From assembly GCA_017537905.1 (NCBI GenBank), contig JAFYJX010000042.1, forward strand, positions 1 to 32,061: 32,061 nt of DNA, given 5' to 3'. Both the position numbers and the translations under genes were made by a program. The DNA is from Clostridiales bacterium (GTDB lineage: Bacteria > Bacillota_A > Clostridia > Saccharofermentanales > Saccharofermentanaceae). This document shows, piece after piece, positions 15,701 to 24,901 of the stretch (its first letter is position 1; the number at the start of each line of letters is the position of its first letter). The notes under the pieces are model-generated. The model was not told the DNA's origin and made no database searches. It saw only the letters and a list, made by a program, of their open reading frames with translations.

Positions 15701-17518
15701 ATGAAAAAGCTGATAGCAAGCCTGCTCGTAGTATCAGTAATCGCAGTTTCTGCATGTTCGGAAACAGGCGCCGGGAACAGTGAGAGTGCAAATGCACTTG
15801 CCGGCAATTATGCTTCAATGACTCCCGAAGAGATCTGCGCTTCACTTACGCTGGAACAGAAGACTGCCCAGATGATGCAGCCCGTCCTCTATAACGTTCA
15901 TCCGACAGCAATGAAGAATACCGATTACGGCTCTGTCATTGCGAGGATCGATGACTGGCCGATGCCTAAGGTCAGTGCCTGGCAGGAGACTGTCACAAGC
16001 TATCAGCAGTATGCTCTGCAGTCATCTGCGAAGATCCCTTATATCTACGGCAATGACAGCGTTCACGGAGTTAATTTCGCATCAGGCTGCGTTATCTTCC
16101 CGCACAACATTAATATCGGCGCGGCAAATGACACCGCCCTTACGGAAGAGTACGGAAAGATCGTCGGAAGTGAGATCGCCCAGGCGAAGATGATCCTTAA
16201 TTTTGCACCATGCGTTGCTACTGCAAACGATCCCAGGTGGGGACGCACTTATGAGTCTTATTCATCTGACAGCAAGATCGTAAAGGACCTCGCTGTTGCA
16301 TATACAAAGGGACTTTTATCGCAGGGCGTTCTCGCCTGCCCGAAGCACTTTTTCGGAGACGGCATGACTTCATATGGAACTGGTGAGAGCACGTCTCTCG
16401 ACAGGGGTGATGCGAAGCTTAACGAGGAACAGATCAAAGATCAGCTTTCTATCTACCAGGCTCTTATAGATGAAGGTGTTCAGGTGATAATGCTCTCGCA
16501 CTCATCATTGAACGGCACTAAGATGCATGAGAATGAGAAATACATCAGCATGCTGAAAAATGAGATGGGTTTTAAGGGAATAGTCTTATCTGACTGGGAT
16601 GCCGTAATGAACTGCTCCGGTTCTTCTTACAAGGAAAACGTGATCCTCTGTGTTAATGCCGGCGTTGATATGCTCATGACAGAGACAGATCACGATGCCT
16701 GCATGAATTTCATAATCCAGGGCGTAAAGGACGGTCAGATCAGCGAAGAGCGCATCAATGACGCTGTTACGAGAATAATCAGAGTTAAAAAGGAAGCAGG
16801 ACTTTTTGAAGATCCTTATCTCGAGAAGCTCAGTCCGGCTTATGAATTCGGCAGCACGAGATCCCATGAGGTCGCAAGACAGCTCGCCGCTGAATCCTTT
16901 GTCGCGCTTAAGGCCGGCAAGAAGATGTATATCGAACCAGGCATGAAAGTCTTCGTTACGGGTCCTGCAGCAGATGACACCGGCGCGCTCTGCGGCGGCT
17001 GGACATATTTCTGGCAGGGTGTTTCGGACAAGGAATATTTCGGTTCGACGGATACTCATCTGGCAGAAGGCAATTCGATCGTAGAGGCGCTGGAACAGGC
17101 CGGAGTCGAGGTCGTTACCGACAAGGCCCAGATCGCGTCCTGCGACATGGTGCTCCTCTGCATCGGCGAAAAGCCTTACGCCGAATGGTACGGCGATACT
17201 AATGACCTTTCTCTTACTGGAACCCTGGGTCTTCCGGGAAACAGCGATGCGATCAAGTTTGCAGCTGAATCAGGGCTTCCTACAGTAGCGCTTATCGTCG
17301 CAGGCAGAAATGTTATCGTCAGCGATTATATTGATAAATGGGATTCCTGCATCATGCTCTATCTCCCGGGCTCAGAAGGCGGCAATGCCGTAGCTGACGT
17401 TCTTACGAAGAAGGCTGAACTTAAGGGCACTCTTCCCATGCCTTATTATTCTTCGGTCGATCAGATCGGCACGAAGAACTGCTGGAAAGACACGGGCTGG
17501 AATGCTTTCAAGGATTAA
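15701..17518 (+). CDS. GH3 family beta-glucosidase, lipoprotein
   Basis: Residues 1-19 form a lipoprotein signal peptide (MKKLIASLLVVSVIAVSAC, lipid on C19), so the enzyme is anchored on the outer face of the membrane. The N-terminal GH3 barrel shows YGNDSVHGVNFA, the block DPRWGRTYES, KHFFGDG, and the nucleophile D298 in IVLSDWDAV. The C-terminal GH3 sandwich follows (VFVTGPAADDTGALCGGWT onwards). These features fit exo-acting beta-glucosidase or cellodextrinase; the exact sugar is inferred. The start at 15701 follows GGGGGAT; the in-frame ATG at 15692 abuts that site and is rejected. The gene converges on prfC, with only 10 bases between the two stop codons. Confidence 0.9.
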   Translation: MKKLIASLLVVSVIAVSACSETGAGNSESANALAGNYASMTPEEICASLTLEQKTAQMMQPVLYNVHPTAMKNTDYGSVIARIDDWPMPKVSAWQETVTSYQQYALQSSAKIPYIYGNDSVHGVNFASGCVIFPHNINIGAANDTALTEEYGKIVGSEIAQAKMILNFAPCVATANDPRWGRTYESYSSDSKIVKDLAVAYTKGLLSQGVLACPKHFFGDGMTSYGTGESTSLDRGDAKLNEEQIKDQLSIYQALIDEGVQVIMLSHSSLNGTKMHENEKYISMLKNEMGFKGIVLSDWDAVMNCSGSSYKENVILCVNAGVDMLMTETDHDACMNFIIQGVKDGQISEERINDAVTRIIRVKKEAGLFEDPYLEKLSPAYEFGSTRSHEVARQLAAESFVALKAGKKMYIEPGMKVFVTGPAADDTGALCGGWTYFWQGVSDKEYFGSTDTHLAEGNSIVEALEQAGVEVVTDKAQIASCDMVLLCIGEKPYAEWYGDTNDLSLTGTLGLPGNSDAIKFAAESGLPTVALIVAGRNVIVSDYIDKWDSCIMLYLPGSEGGNAVADVLTKKAELKGTLPMPYYSSVDQIGTKNCWKDTGWNAFKD

Positions 17519-17528
17519 GAGTTGTCTC

Positions 17529-19133
17529 TTACTTTGAATTGATGTTCTCGAACGATAACTTAAACTTCTCGTTGTGATCGATCGCCCAGTCGACTGCCCA
17601 TTCTGATTCGAAGAGGACGACCGGTTCATCGTCTCTGTCGAGAACGAGGAGTGAAGTTGACGTGAGAGTCATCTCCTTAGGGTCAAATCCCTCGACATCT
17701 GATTTAGCCCAGCGTGCGAGACGGTAGGGCAGGGGTGTTCTTACGATCTCAACGTTATATTCGGACTGAAGTCTGTATTCCAGCACGTCAAACTGAAGGA
17801 TACCTACAACGCCCATTACATAAGTCTCAGTACCGATATTAGGCTGCTTATAGAGCTGTACCGCGCCTTCCTGAGAGAGCTGCTCGATACCTTTGAGGAA
17901 CTGCTTGCGCTTCATTGAATCCTTAGGCTCGACGCGCGCGAAGTTCTCCGGTGCGAATACCGGGATAGGATCAAACTCGAATTTTCTGTTAGTAGAAATG
18001 ATCGTATCGCCGATCCTGAAGTTACCGGGATCGAAGATACCGATGATGTCGCCTGCGAAAGCCTCTTCGGTGATGGCTCTGTCCTGGGCCATGAACTGCT
18101 GGGGCTGTGCAAGAGTGATCTTCTTGCCTGTGCGCATGAGGTTAACTGTCATGTTCTTCTCATACTGGCCGGAGCAGATACGGATGAATGCCATACGGTC
18201 TCTGTGTGAAGGATCCATGTTAGCCTGGATCTTGAATACGAAGCCGGAGAACATTGTATCTTCGGGTTCTACAACACCGTCTGTGGTGTTGTGCGGAGCA
18301 GGTCCGGGGCTCATCTTGAGGAAGTGCTGCAGGAAGGGCTCAACGCCGAAGTTTGTGATAGCTGAACCGAAGAATACGGGAGTTAATTCGCCCTTAAGAA
18401 CTTTGTCCATGTCGAGCTCGTCGCCTGCCATATCAAGGAGTTCAATGTCATTTCGGAGTGTCTCGAGGTGGCCTGTCATGAGCATCTCGTCGAGCTTGGG
18501 ATCGTCGATGCCGGAGACGCTCTGTGTGACCATGGATGCGCCGTGGTCATTATTCTCGCGGTCGAAGAGAAGAACGTTGCGGGAAGCTCTCTCGTATACG
18601 CCTTCGAAGTCGCCGTCTGTGCCGATAGGCCAGTTGATAGGGACGGATCTGATGCCCAATACCTTTTCGAGCTCGTCCATGAGGTCGAAAGGATTCTTGG
18701 CAGCACGGTCCATCTTATTGATGAATGTGAAGATCGGGATACCGCGTCTTCTACATACCTGGAAAAGCTTGATAGTCTGTGCCTCTACACCCTTTGCGCC
18801 GTCCAAAACCATTACTGCAGAGTCAGCAGCGCAGAGCGTTCTGTATGTGTCCTCCGAGAAGTCCTGGTGACCGGGGGTATCAAGGATATTGATGTGGCAG
18901 CCGTCATATTCGAACTGCATTACTGATGAGGTTACTGAAATACCACGCTTTTTCTCGATTTCCATCCAGTCTGAAGTAGCGTGGCGGGCAGCCTTACGCG
19001 CTTTGACAGATCCTGCCTGGTGGATGGCACCTCCGTAAAGAAGGAGCTTCTCTGTAATCGTGGTCTTACCTGCGTCCGGGTGCGAGATTATCGCAAACGT
19101 GCGGCGTCTTTTAATTTCATCAACAGAATTCAT
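17529..19133 (-). CDS. prfC: Peptide chain release factor 3 (RF3)
   Basis: RF3 is a translational GTPase that recycles RF1 and RF2 from the ribosome. The 534-residue product has G1 SHPDAGKTT (residues 18-26), the G3 block LDTPGHQDF, and G4 NKMD, with the RF3-type domains after it. The start at 19133 (MNSVDEIKRRRTF) has GAGGT six bases upstream; an in-frame ATG at 19172 lies 5' of that binding site and overlaps the promoter, so it is rejected. A minus-strand promoter TTACTT, 16 bases, TATACA lies just upstream of the start. It is the only minus-strand gene in the window, convergent with the GH3 gene and divergent from malQ. Confidence 0.96.
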   Translation of the reverse strand: MNSVDEIKRRRTFAIISHPDAGKTTITEKLLLYGGAIHQAGSVKARKAARHATSDWMEIEKKRGISVTSSVMQFEYDGCHINILDTPGHQDFSEDTYRTLCAADSAVMVLDGAKGVEAQTIKLFQVCRRRGIPIFTFINKMDRAAKNPFDLMDELEKVLGIRSVPINWPIGTDGDFEGVYERASRNVLLFDRENNDHGASMVTQSVSGIDDPKLDEMLMTGHLETLRNDIELLDMAGDELDMDKVLKGELTPVFFGSAITNFGVEPFLQHFLKMSPGPAPHNTTDGVVEPEDTMFSGFVFKIQANMDPSHRDRMAFIRICSGQYEKNMTVNLMRTGKKITLAQPQQFMAQDRAITEEAFAGDIIGIFDPGNFRIGDTIISTNRKFEFDPIPVFAPENFARVEPKDSMKRKQFLKGIEQLSQEGAVQLYKQPNIGTETYVMGVVGILQFDVLEYRLQSEYNVEIVRTPLPYRLARWAKSDVEGFDPKEMTLTSTSLLVLDRDDEPVVLFESEWAVDWAIDHNEKFKLSFENINSK

Positions 19134-19207
19134 TTTAACCTCAAGAAATGTATAATAGCCTAATAGAGACAAGTAATTATATATAAGAAAGAAGGGAATT
19201 ACAAATA
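19134..19207. promoter_or_regulatory. Divergent control region of prfC and malQ
   Basis: This AT-rich 74-base gap must hold both promoters. Minus strand: TTACTT and TATACA with a 16-base gap. Plus strand: TATAAT at 19151-19156 without a convincing -35 box, and TATATA near 19180. GAAGGGAATT provides the malQ ribosome binding site. The two start sites lie close enough to interfere. Confidence 0.45.
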
Positions 19208-20836
19208 ATGAAACGTGGTGGTGGCGTTCTAATGCATATCAGCTCACTTCCCGGACCTTTTGGCACGGGCGTGATCGGACAGGAGGCAATAGATTTCGCG
19301 AAGCAATTGGCTTCCCAGGGCATGAAGTACTGGCAGGTTCTGCCGTTTTCCTACCCCGGCATGGGTAATTCACCTTATCAGAGTTTCTCGGCTTTTGCCG
19401 GCAACTGGCTATTTATCGACCCCAGAAGGCTCGAAAAGCGCGGCCTTCTGACACCTGCAGAGGTTCAGCAGGCTGAATATACCCAGAACAAGTGGAGAAT
19501 CGACTACGATTTCTTAAGGACCAACAGGGATGAACTCCTGAGGAAGGCCTTCGAGCGCGCAGACAAGGACCTTCTTGCCAAGGCTGACAAGTTCATCAAG
19601 GACAACAAATGGGTCCAGGACGTTGCAGCTTACCAGACTGTTAAGGATGCCGACTTCGGCAAGCCCTGGTGGGAATGGGCAGATGCTAACCTCAGAAATT
19701 ATGAGAAGTCTGCCGTAGCAGGCCTTAAGAACAATCCCAACTACAGATATCACGGCTTTGTGCAGTACCTGTTCTTTGACGAGTGGGCACAGGTCAAAAA
19801 AGAGATAAATGACCTCGGCATCTCCATAATCGGCGATATCCCGTTCTATGTATCGGGAGATTCCGCTGACGTATGGGCCAGCAGAGATCTTTTCAAGATG
19901 GCAACGGCTTCAGGCGTCAACAAAGTCTTAAAAGACTACGAGAAGGCGCTCGACAAGTATAAGAAGGCAATAGAAAAAGGCGAGACCACAGATAAAGACG
20001 GCCAGCCTTTGAAAGAACCCAGAAAGCCGAAGCCGGAAGCCCTCGTTTTCGAGAGCGTCGCAGGAGTTCCGCCGGATTATTTCTGCGCCGACGGACAGCT
20101 CTGGGGCAACCCCATCTACGACTGGAAGAAGATGAAAGCTGACCACTACGCATGGTGGATGAGCAGGCTTGAAGATAACTTTAAGCTCTTTGACTATTTG
20201 AGGATCGACCACTTCCGTGCGTTCTCTTCTTACTGCGAGATCGAAGCAAATGCCGAGACTGCCAGGGACGGCAAGTGGATCCCGGGTCCGGGCCTCGATT
20301 TCTTCGAAGAATACGACAAGAAGTTTAAGGACAGATCCAGGCTTATCGCTGAGGATCTGGGCGAAGTGACGCCTGACCTCGCCGAGTTCATGGGCAAGGT
20401 AGGGATCCCCGGAATGAGAGTCATGGAATTCGCATTCTATCCGGGCGACAACAGCTCATTCCTGCCTCATAATTTCGACAATAACTGTGTCGCATACACA
20501 GGCACACACGATAACAACACGCTTTTGGGCTGGCTTTGGGACAGCCCGGAGGAAGTGCGCAAGTGCTGCCTCGAATACTGCGGTTTCACAGGCGATAACT
20601 GGGGCGACGGCGGTACTCACAGCGGTTCATGCAGAGCTATCATCAAGACTCTCTGGATGAGCCATGCAGATGTTGCGATAATTCCTATCCAGGATATGTT
20701 AGGTTACGGCGGTGATACCAGAATGAATGTCCCCGGAACGCCCACAGGCAACTGGATGGTAAGGTTTACAAAGGAAGACTTTGATTCAATAGATAACGAC
20801 TGGTACAGGAATCTTAACAGGATCTATTTCAGATAA
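19208..20836 (+). CDS. malQ: 4-alpha-glucanotransferase (amylomaltase, GH77)
   Basis: MalQ moves alpha-1,4-glucan segments between maltodextrins in the cytoplasm. Sequence landmarks are SSLPGPFGTG, WQVLPFSYP, the nucleophile D334 in YLRIDHFRA, the acid/base E382 in IAEDLGEVTP and D435 in THDNNTLLG. About 50 residues (232-284), mostly Lys, Glu, Asp and Pro, are inserted between DLF and VAGVPPDYF, where typical enzymes have roughly 10; with this insert the protein reaches 542 residues instead of about 500. The insert lies in a surface region of the barrel. It starts a plus-strand run with glpK 10 bases on, whose ribosome binding site overlaps the malQ stop codon. Confidence 0.95.
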   Translation: MKRGGGVLMHISSLPGPFGTGVIGQEAIDFAKQLASQGMKYWQVLPFSYPGMGNSPYQSFSAFAGNWLFIDPRRLEKRGLLTPAEVQQAEYTQNKWRIDYDFLRTNRDELLRKAFERADKDLLAKADKFIKDNKWVQDVAAYQTVKDADFGKPWWEWADANLRNYEKSAVAGLKNNPNYRYHGFVQYLFFDEWAQVKKEINDLGISIIGDIPFYVSGDSADVWASRDLFKMATASGVNKVLKDYEKALDKYKKAIEKGETTDKDGQPLKEPRKPKPEALVFESVAGVPPDYFCADGQLWGNPIYDWKKMKADHYAWWMSRLEDNFKLFDYLRIDHFRAFSSYCEIEANAETARDGKWIPGPGLDFFEEYDKKFKDRSRLIAEDLGEVTPDLAEFMGKVGIPGMRVMEFAFYPGDNSSFLPHNFDNNCVAYTGTHDNNTLLGWLWDSPEEVRKCCLEYCGFTGDNWGDGGTHSGSCRAIIKTLWMSHADVAIIPIQDMLGYGGDTRMNVPGTPTGNWMVRFTKEDFDSIDNDWYRNLNRIYFR

Positions 20837-20846
20837 GGAGAATTCT

Positions 20847-22385
20847 ATGAAATACATTCTTTGCATCGACCAGGGAACCACTTCTACGAAGGCATTCCTC
20901 CTTGATGAGGAAGGTAATCTGTCACAGGGCACGCATGTGCCTTTTAAGCAGTACTATCCCCAGCCCGGATGGGTAAGCCACGATGCAGAGGAGATATATG
21001 TTTCAGTCCTTAAAGCAATCTCCATGATCTTGAAGGAGCATCCTGAAGCAAAGGGCAATATAGCATGCATGGGCATCACTAACCAGCGTGAGACGACGGT
21101 TGCTTTCTCGCACACCGGAAAGCCTTTGGATCAGGCGATCGTATGGCAGTGCAGAAGGACTTCCGATATCTGCAGACGTCCTGAGATCAGAGAGCAGGGC
21201 AGAAGGATCACAGAGATCACGGGACTTAAGATCGACCCTTATTTCTCCGCCACGAAAATGCTCTGGTTCATGGAGAACATCAGGAGTCTGGGACAGCGCT
21301 GCGCAACGGGCGAAGCACACCTCTCCACGATCGACGGCTTCCTCGTATACAGGCTCACTAACGGAGCTTCTTATGCTTCAGATTATTCGAACTGCTCGAG
21401 GACCATGCTTTTCGACATCGCTCGAAAAGAATATGACCAGGAATTCTTAGAGCTCTTCGGCGTTCCGCAAAAAGCGCTCGCAAAGCCTATGGAATCCTGC
21501 GCCGATTACGGCGAGATCGACTTAAAGCCCGATTATCTTAAGGAAAGCGGTTTTGATAACGATGAGATCGAGGATCTCCTCTCGATAAACGGCGTGCATA
21601 TCACGGGCGTCCTGGGTGACCAGCCTGCGGCTCTTCTCGGCCAGAATGCAATAAACAAAGGCGATTCCAAGACCACATACGGTACCGGAAGCTTTACACT
21701 GATGAACCTCGGAACAGAACCCGTATTCTCCAAGAACGGACTTCTGACATCGTGCGCATGGTCTATCAAGGGCGTTACGAATTATGCTCTGGAAGGAAGT
21801 ATTTTCCAGGCAGGATCGGTCATCAGCTGGCTTAAGGATGAACTTCAGTTTATAAATACTCCCGCCGAGTGCGATGATATCTGCAATTCCATTGAGGATG
21901 CAGGAGGAGTATATCTCGTTCCCGCGTTTACAGGACTTGGCGCTCCTTACTGGAAGCCTGATGCCAGAGGTATCTTAACAGGTCTTACCAGAGGCACCGG
22001 AAGAGCCCAGATCGTAAGGGCGGGCGTCGAATCGATCGCATATCAGGTTACGGAACTTGTTAACCTCATGACTGACGATACCGGTATAAAAGCAGGACAG
22101 ATGAAGGTCGACGGCGGCGTATGCGCCAGCTCATTCCTGATGCAGCTCCAGTCAGACCTCTTAGGCGTAAAGATCACTAGAGCATTAAGTGATGAGATGA
22201 CTGCGATGGGTGCCGGACTTGCAGCGGGAATCGAAGCAGGTATATTTGATTCCGTTGAAGCTACAGGCAGGTTCTATCAGGCAGGAGCATCCTACGATCC
22301 CAAGATGTCTGCATTTGAAGTATCCGAGAAGATGGAGGGTTATCGTTCTGCCGTAAGAGCAACACTTCTTTCCGGTAACGACTGA
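20847..22385 (+). CDS. glpK: Glycerol kinase
   Basis: GlpK phosphorylates glycerol to glycerol 3-phosphate with ATP. The 512-residue FGGY-family protein shows the N-terminal phosphate loop CIDQGTTSTKAFL, ITNQRETTV, IVWQCRRT, and the GLKIDPYFSATKMLW block that marks glycerol kinase within the family. The C-terminal domain has FTGLGAPYWKPDARG and DGGVCASSFLMQ. AAGGAG at 20835-20840 overlaps the malQ stop, giving tight coupling. No glycerol facilitator or glycerol-3-phosphate dehydrogenase is in the window; the next gene is an AEC-type permease. Confidence 0.95.
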   Translation: MKYILCIDQGTTSTKAFLLDEEGNLSQGTHVPFKQYYPQPGWVSHDAEEIYVSVLKAISMILKEHPEAKGNIACMGITNQRETTVAFSHTGKPLDQAIVWQCRRTSDICRRPEIREQGRRITEITGLKIDPYFSATKMLWFMENIRSLGQRCATGEAHLSTIDGFLVYRLTNGASYASDYSNCSRTMLFDIARKEYDQEFLELFGVPQKALAKPMESCADYGEIDLKPDYLKESGFDNDEIEDLLSINGVHITGVLGDQPAALLGQNAINKGDSKTTYGTGSFTLMNLGTEPVFSKNGLLTSCAWSIKGVTNYALEGSIFQAGSVISWLKDELQFINTPAECDDICNSIEDAGGVYLVPAFTGLGAPYWKPDARGILTGLTRGTGRAQIVRAGVESIAYQVTELVNLMTDDTGIKAGQMKVDGGVCASSFLMQLQSDLLGVKITRALSDEMTAMGAGLAAGIEAGIFDSVEATGRFYQAGASYDPKMSAFEVSEKMEGYRSAVRATLLSGND

Positions 22386-22389
22386 TCTA

Positions 22390-23319
22390 ATGGTTCAGGT
22401 TTATATTGTTTTCTTCAAGATATTCGTATTCCTTGCTCTAGGTTTTGTCTTAAACAAGACAAAGGTCATTGACGGCAATGCCGAAAAGGCTTTGTCGAAG
22501 ATACTTCTTACGGCCGTACTGCCGTTCATGATCTTAAATTCGAGCCAGCACACATATTCAAATGAAGCCGTAAACGGCATGATCACATGTGCTGCTTTCG
22601 GCGTCGCATATTATGCCCTGACGCTTATTGTCATGCGCCTTTCGCTAAAAAGGGCGAAGATGACAGAAGACGAGCGCAGGATAATGGTGACATGTACTGT
22701 CTTTGCGAATACGGGCTTTGTGGGATTTCCTCTGATGGAGGCTCTGTTCGGAAATTACGGACTTCTTCTGGCCGCTGTATATAATCTCTGCTATAACCTG
22801 TTTTTCTATACTTATGCGGTCTATCTCTTCTCCAAAAAGCCGAAGTTCAGACTCTTGGAGATCTTCAAAAACCCTGTATCCGTTGCATCGATCCTGGCTA
22901 TCGTTCTTTTCATAATTCCGTGGAGAATGCCTTCATTTTTGAGCGAGACATTTAAGCTCATAGGCGACATGACGGTCCCTATGTCCATGATGGTAATGGG
23001 TTCAATGCTCGCAGGCGTTAAGATCAAGAAGCTTGTAACGGATAAGAAGGCTTATGTGGTATCGGCATTAAGGCTTATGGTACTGCCGGCTGTCGTAATG
23101 GGAACAGTCGTCGCAGTGTCGCTTTTTTATCCGATGTTGAGCGAGACAAAGAGCGTCGTTGTCATGATGTGCGCTTTGCCTTGCGGCTCAATGAATGTAA
23201 TATATTCCGAGAATCACGATGTCGCACCGCATTTTTGTGCGCGTACGGTATCGCTGTCGATGATATTCATGCTTGTAACCCTCATGTTCTGGGCATGGGC
23301 GGTCAAAGCGGTATTCTGA
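22390..23319 (+). CDS. AEC family transporter
   Basis: This 309-residue integral membrane protein has about ten hydrophobic helices arranged as two halves, as in the auxin efflux carrier family. The first helix starts at residue 4 and the family stretch VLPFMILNSS is at about residues 45-55. Bacterial members are secondary carriers for malate, oxaloacetate or other small acids; substrate here is unknown. The start is 4 bases after glpK, with no obvious ribosome binding site, so translational coupling is likely. A link to glycerol or organic-acid metabolism is possible from its neighbours but is only inference. Confidence 0.85.
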   Translation: MVQVYIVFFKIFVFLALGFVLNKTKVIDGNAEKALSKILLTAVLPFMILNSSQHTYSNEAVNGMITCAAFGVAYYALTLIVMRLSLKRAKMTEDERRIMVTCTVFANTGFVGFPLMEALFGNYGLLLAAVYNLCYNLFFYTYAVYLFSKKPKFRLLEIFKNPVSVASILAIVLFIIPWRMPSFLSETFKLIGDMTVPMSMMVMGSMLAGVKIKKLVTDKKAYVVSALRLMVLPAVVMGTVVAVSLFYPMLSETKSVVVMMCALPCGSMNVIYSENHDVAPHFCARTVSLSMIFMLVTLMFWAWAVKAVF

Positions 23320-23337
23320 TATAAAGAGGTACGGGAA

Positions 23338-24081
23338 ATGAGTGAGAATTCAAATAAGATCGAGAGGATCGAGAACGAGAAACTGGTTGAACTTCTGGGC
23401 AGGATCCGTCAGGACAGCTCCGAGGAGAACATGATAGCAGTTCTTAAGGAAGCTGCTGTTTCCAAGTTCCTGGTCCCCGTTGACGGCACGGAAGGCAGTT
23501 ACAGCTTCCATGCGGTAAGTGATTCCAAGGGCCTTAAGTACATGGTCGTCTACTGTGACAGTGACAGCTTTGAGGTCGCTTTCGAGGATAAAAAGGAGCC
23601 GCAAAACGGTGTAATTGCAGGCTTTGCAGATCTTATCGATGTAGTAATGGCTCCGAAGATGGACCTCTCGGGCTTCGTTATCAATCCCGGTTCGGAGGAA
23701 GTCCTCTTCGGCAAGGAAATGCTTAAGATGATCGCTGCGCAGATGGGTATTGGCGGCGACGGCACGGCCAAGGTCGGAGAGCCCGACAAATACCCGCCGG
23801 AACTTAAGAAAGCATTGTCCGGTTATCTCCAGATAGAGCCGACCGTAAACAGCATCTGGGTAAGGCTTATGAGGGAGAACGGCACTGACCGCCTGATCTG
23901 GCTTATCGTTGCTGATGCAGAAGGCGAGGGAGAGCCTCTGAAATATACTCTCGAGAACTTAAGAAAGTATTGTCTTCCTTATCTGGATAACATGGATGCC
24001 ATGGTCGTATCAAATAAAGAAGATTTCGCCATAAGAGTGATCGAAGGCGTAAAACCCTTTGTTACGAGGGATGACGGCTGA
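23338..24081 (+). CDS. SseB-family protein, N- and C-terminal domains
   Basis: The 247-residue soluble protein has an SseB N-terminal-like domain (about residues 5-130; FLVPVDG and SGFVINPGSEEVLFG) and an SseB C-terminal-like domain (about 145-245). SseB proteins were named for serine sensitivity in Escherichia coli; the biochemical role is not established. AGAGGT (23325-23330) lies seven bases upstream of the start. It is followed after only 2 bases by a membrane-anchored protein of unknown family, so the two may work together. Confidence 0.75.
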   Translation: MSENSNKIERIENEKLVELLGRIRQDSSEENMIAVLKEAAVSKFLVPVDGTEGSYSFHAVSDSKGLKYMVVYCDSDSFEVAFEDKKEPQNGVIAGFADLIDVVMAPKMDLSGFVINPGSEEVLFGKEMLKMIAAQMGIGGDGTAKVGEPDKYPPELKKALSGYLQIEPTVNSIWVRLMRENGTDRLIWLIVADAEGEGEPLKYTLENLRKYCLPYLDNMDAMVVSNKEDFAIRVIEGVKPFVTRDDG

Positions 24082-24083
24082 TC

Positions 24084-24761
24084 ATGAGCAGGGGTAAGAC
24101 AGGTCTTATTGTTCTCACGATACTCGCGGCAATGTTCTTTTTGTTCATTGCCATCCTTTTCGGTTCGAGTTCGAAAAGACAGGGCGTGATCGACAGGAAA
24201 GCCGCTCTGGATGAGAAACTTGCCGCTATTGCACAGGAAGACATCACGATCTACTGGATCGGTGAGTTCCCTCAGGAATTAGAGGTCTTAGCTCCCGTTA
24301 CCCAGGTGATAGCTCCTGAGAATGCATCTTCCGAGACTCTTCCCATAAAGACGACCTCGATCCATCTCACCGAGCGTGACGATTACGGAAATATAGTAAA
24401 AGAAGAGATCCCAAGGGAATATTCCAGATATATGCTCATCGTTATCACGGGAAATCCCGAACTCTCGGATAGTGCCAAAGAAGCCCTGAATAACGCGATC
24501 GCCGTCAACGGAGTCCCGGTTTTCGCTGCAGGCGACGAAGCATCGGACCTTGTTGGAAACATTCTGATGTATTACCGCCGCAAGACCGGCCCGGGGAGCT
24601 CACTTTTCTACAGTTTGAGTTCCAGATACAAGGAAAATCCCGTTCCTGAGGACAAAATCAGCGCCGGCGGTATGGATCTGGCTGAGGCCATGCCCGAAAT
24701 AATCGATCTTGCCATTGCCCAATATCCTGCGGACGAACGCATACAGTCTGTAAACAAGTAA
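24084..24761 (+). CDS. Membrane-anchored protein of unknown function
   Basis: I do not recognise the family. A short basic start (MSRGKTG) is followed by one strong transmembrane helix (about 7-26), and then about 195 residues of soluble, probably extracytoplasmic protein. Around residues 110-155 there is an alternating strand-helix pattern (YSRYMLIVITGNPELS, then GVPVFAAGDEASDLVGNIL) that looks like a small Rossmann-type fold, but no catalytic motif is seen. No Cys-lipobox is present. It follows the SseB-domain gene by 2 bases, implying shared expression. A stem-loop GTGGCA/TGCCAC lies just after the stop. Confidence 0.7.
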   Translation: MSRGKTGLIVLTILAAMFFLFIAILFGSSSKRQGVIDRKAALDEKLAAIAQEDITIYWIGEFPQELEVLAPVTQVIAPENASSETLPIKTTSIHLTERDDYGNIVKEEIPREYSRYMLIVITGNPELSDSAKEALNNAIAVNGVPVFAAGDEASDLVGNILMYYRRKTGPGSSLFYSLSSRYKENPVPEDKISAGGMDLAEAMPEIIDLAIAQYPADERIQSVNK

Positions 24762-24768
24762 TTTTCCA

Positions 24769-24787
24769 GTGGCAGATTGCCACATTT
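24769..24787 (+). terminator. Weak terminator after the unknown gene
   Basis: GTGGCA (24769-24774) and TGCCAC (24778-24783) form a 6-bp stem with a 3-base loop, followed by ATTTT. It likely ends the malQ-glpK transcript before the xpt promoter. Confidence 0.55.
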
Positions 24788-24836
24788 TCACATGCCCGAA
24801 ACCACCTAAAAAGTGCAAAAAATAAGCCGTTTCGGT

Positions 24837-24865
24837 TTGACACCAAATTGTAATAATTATAATAT
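24837..24865 (+). promoter_or_regulatory. Strong promoter of xpt and the nucleoside transporter genes
   Basis: A perfect TTGACA (24837-24842), 17 bases, TAATAT (24860-24865). A perfect TATAAT also overlaps at 24858-24863 with 15-base spacing. The leader is only about 20-30 bases, leaving no room for a purine riboswitch. Confidence 0.75.
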
Positions 24866-24901
24866 AAGAGGGTGTTTAAATCCTTTTAGGAGGTGGTTCA
24901 T

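Noticed and set aside
17516..17530. Bidirectional terminator between the GH3 gene and prfC
   Set aside because: The AAGAG/CTCTT stem is only 5 bp with no T tract on either side.
17893..18870. 325-residue plus-strand reading frame
   Set aside because: It lies fully antisense to prfC, which has all RF3 motifs, and has no ribosome binding site or recognisable domain.
24866..24901. Guanine/xanthine riboswitch upstream of xpt
   Set aside because: The gap between the promoter and gene is only about 30 bases, far too short for a purine aptamer.
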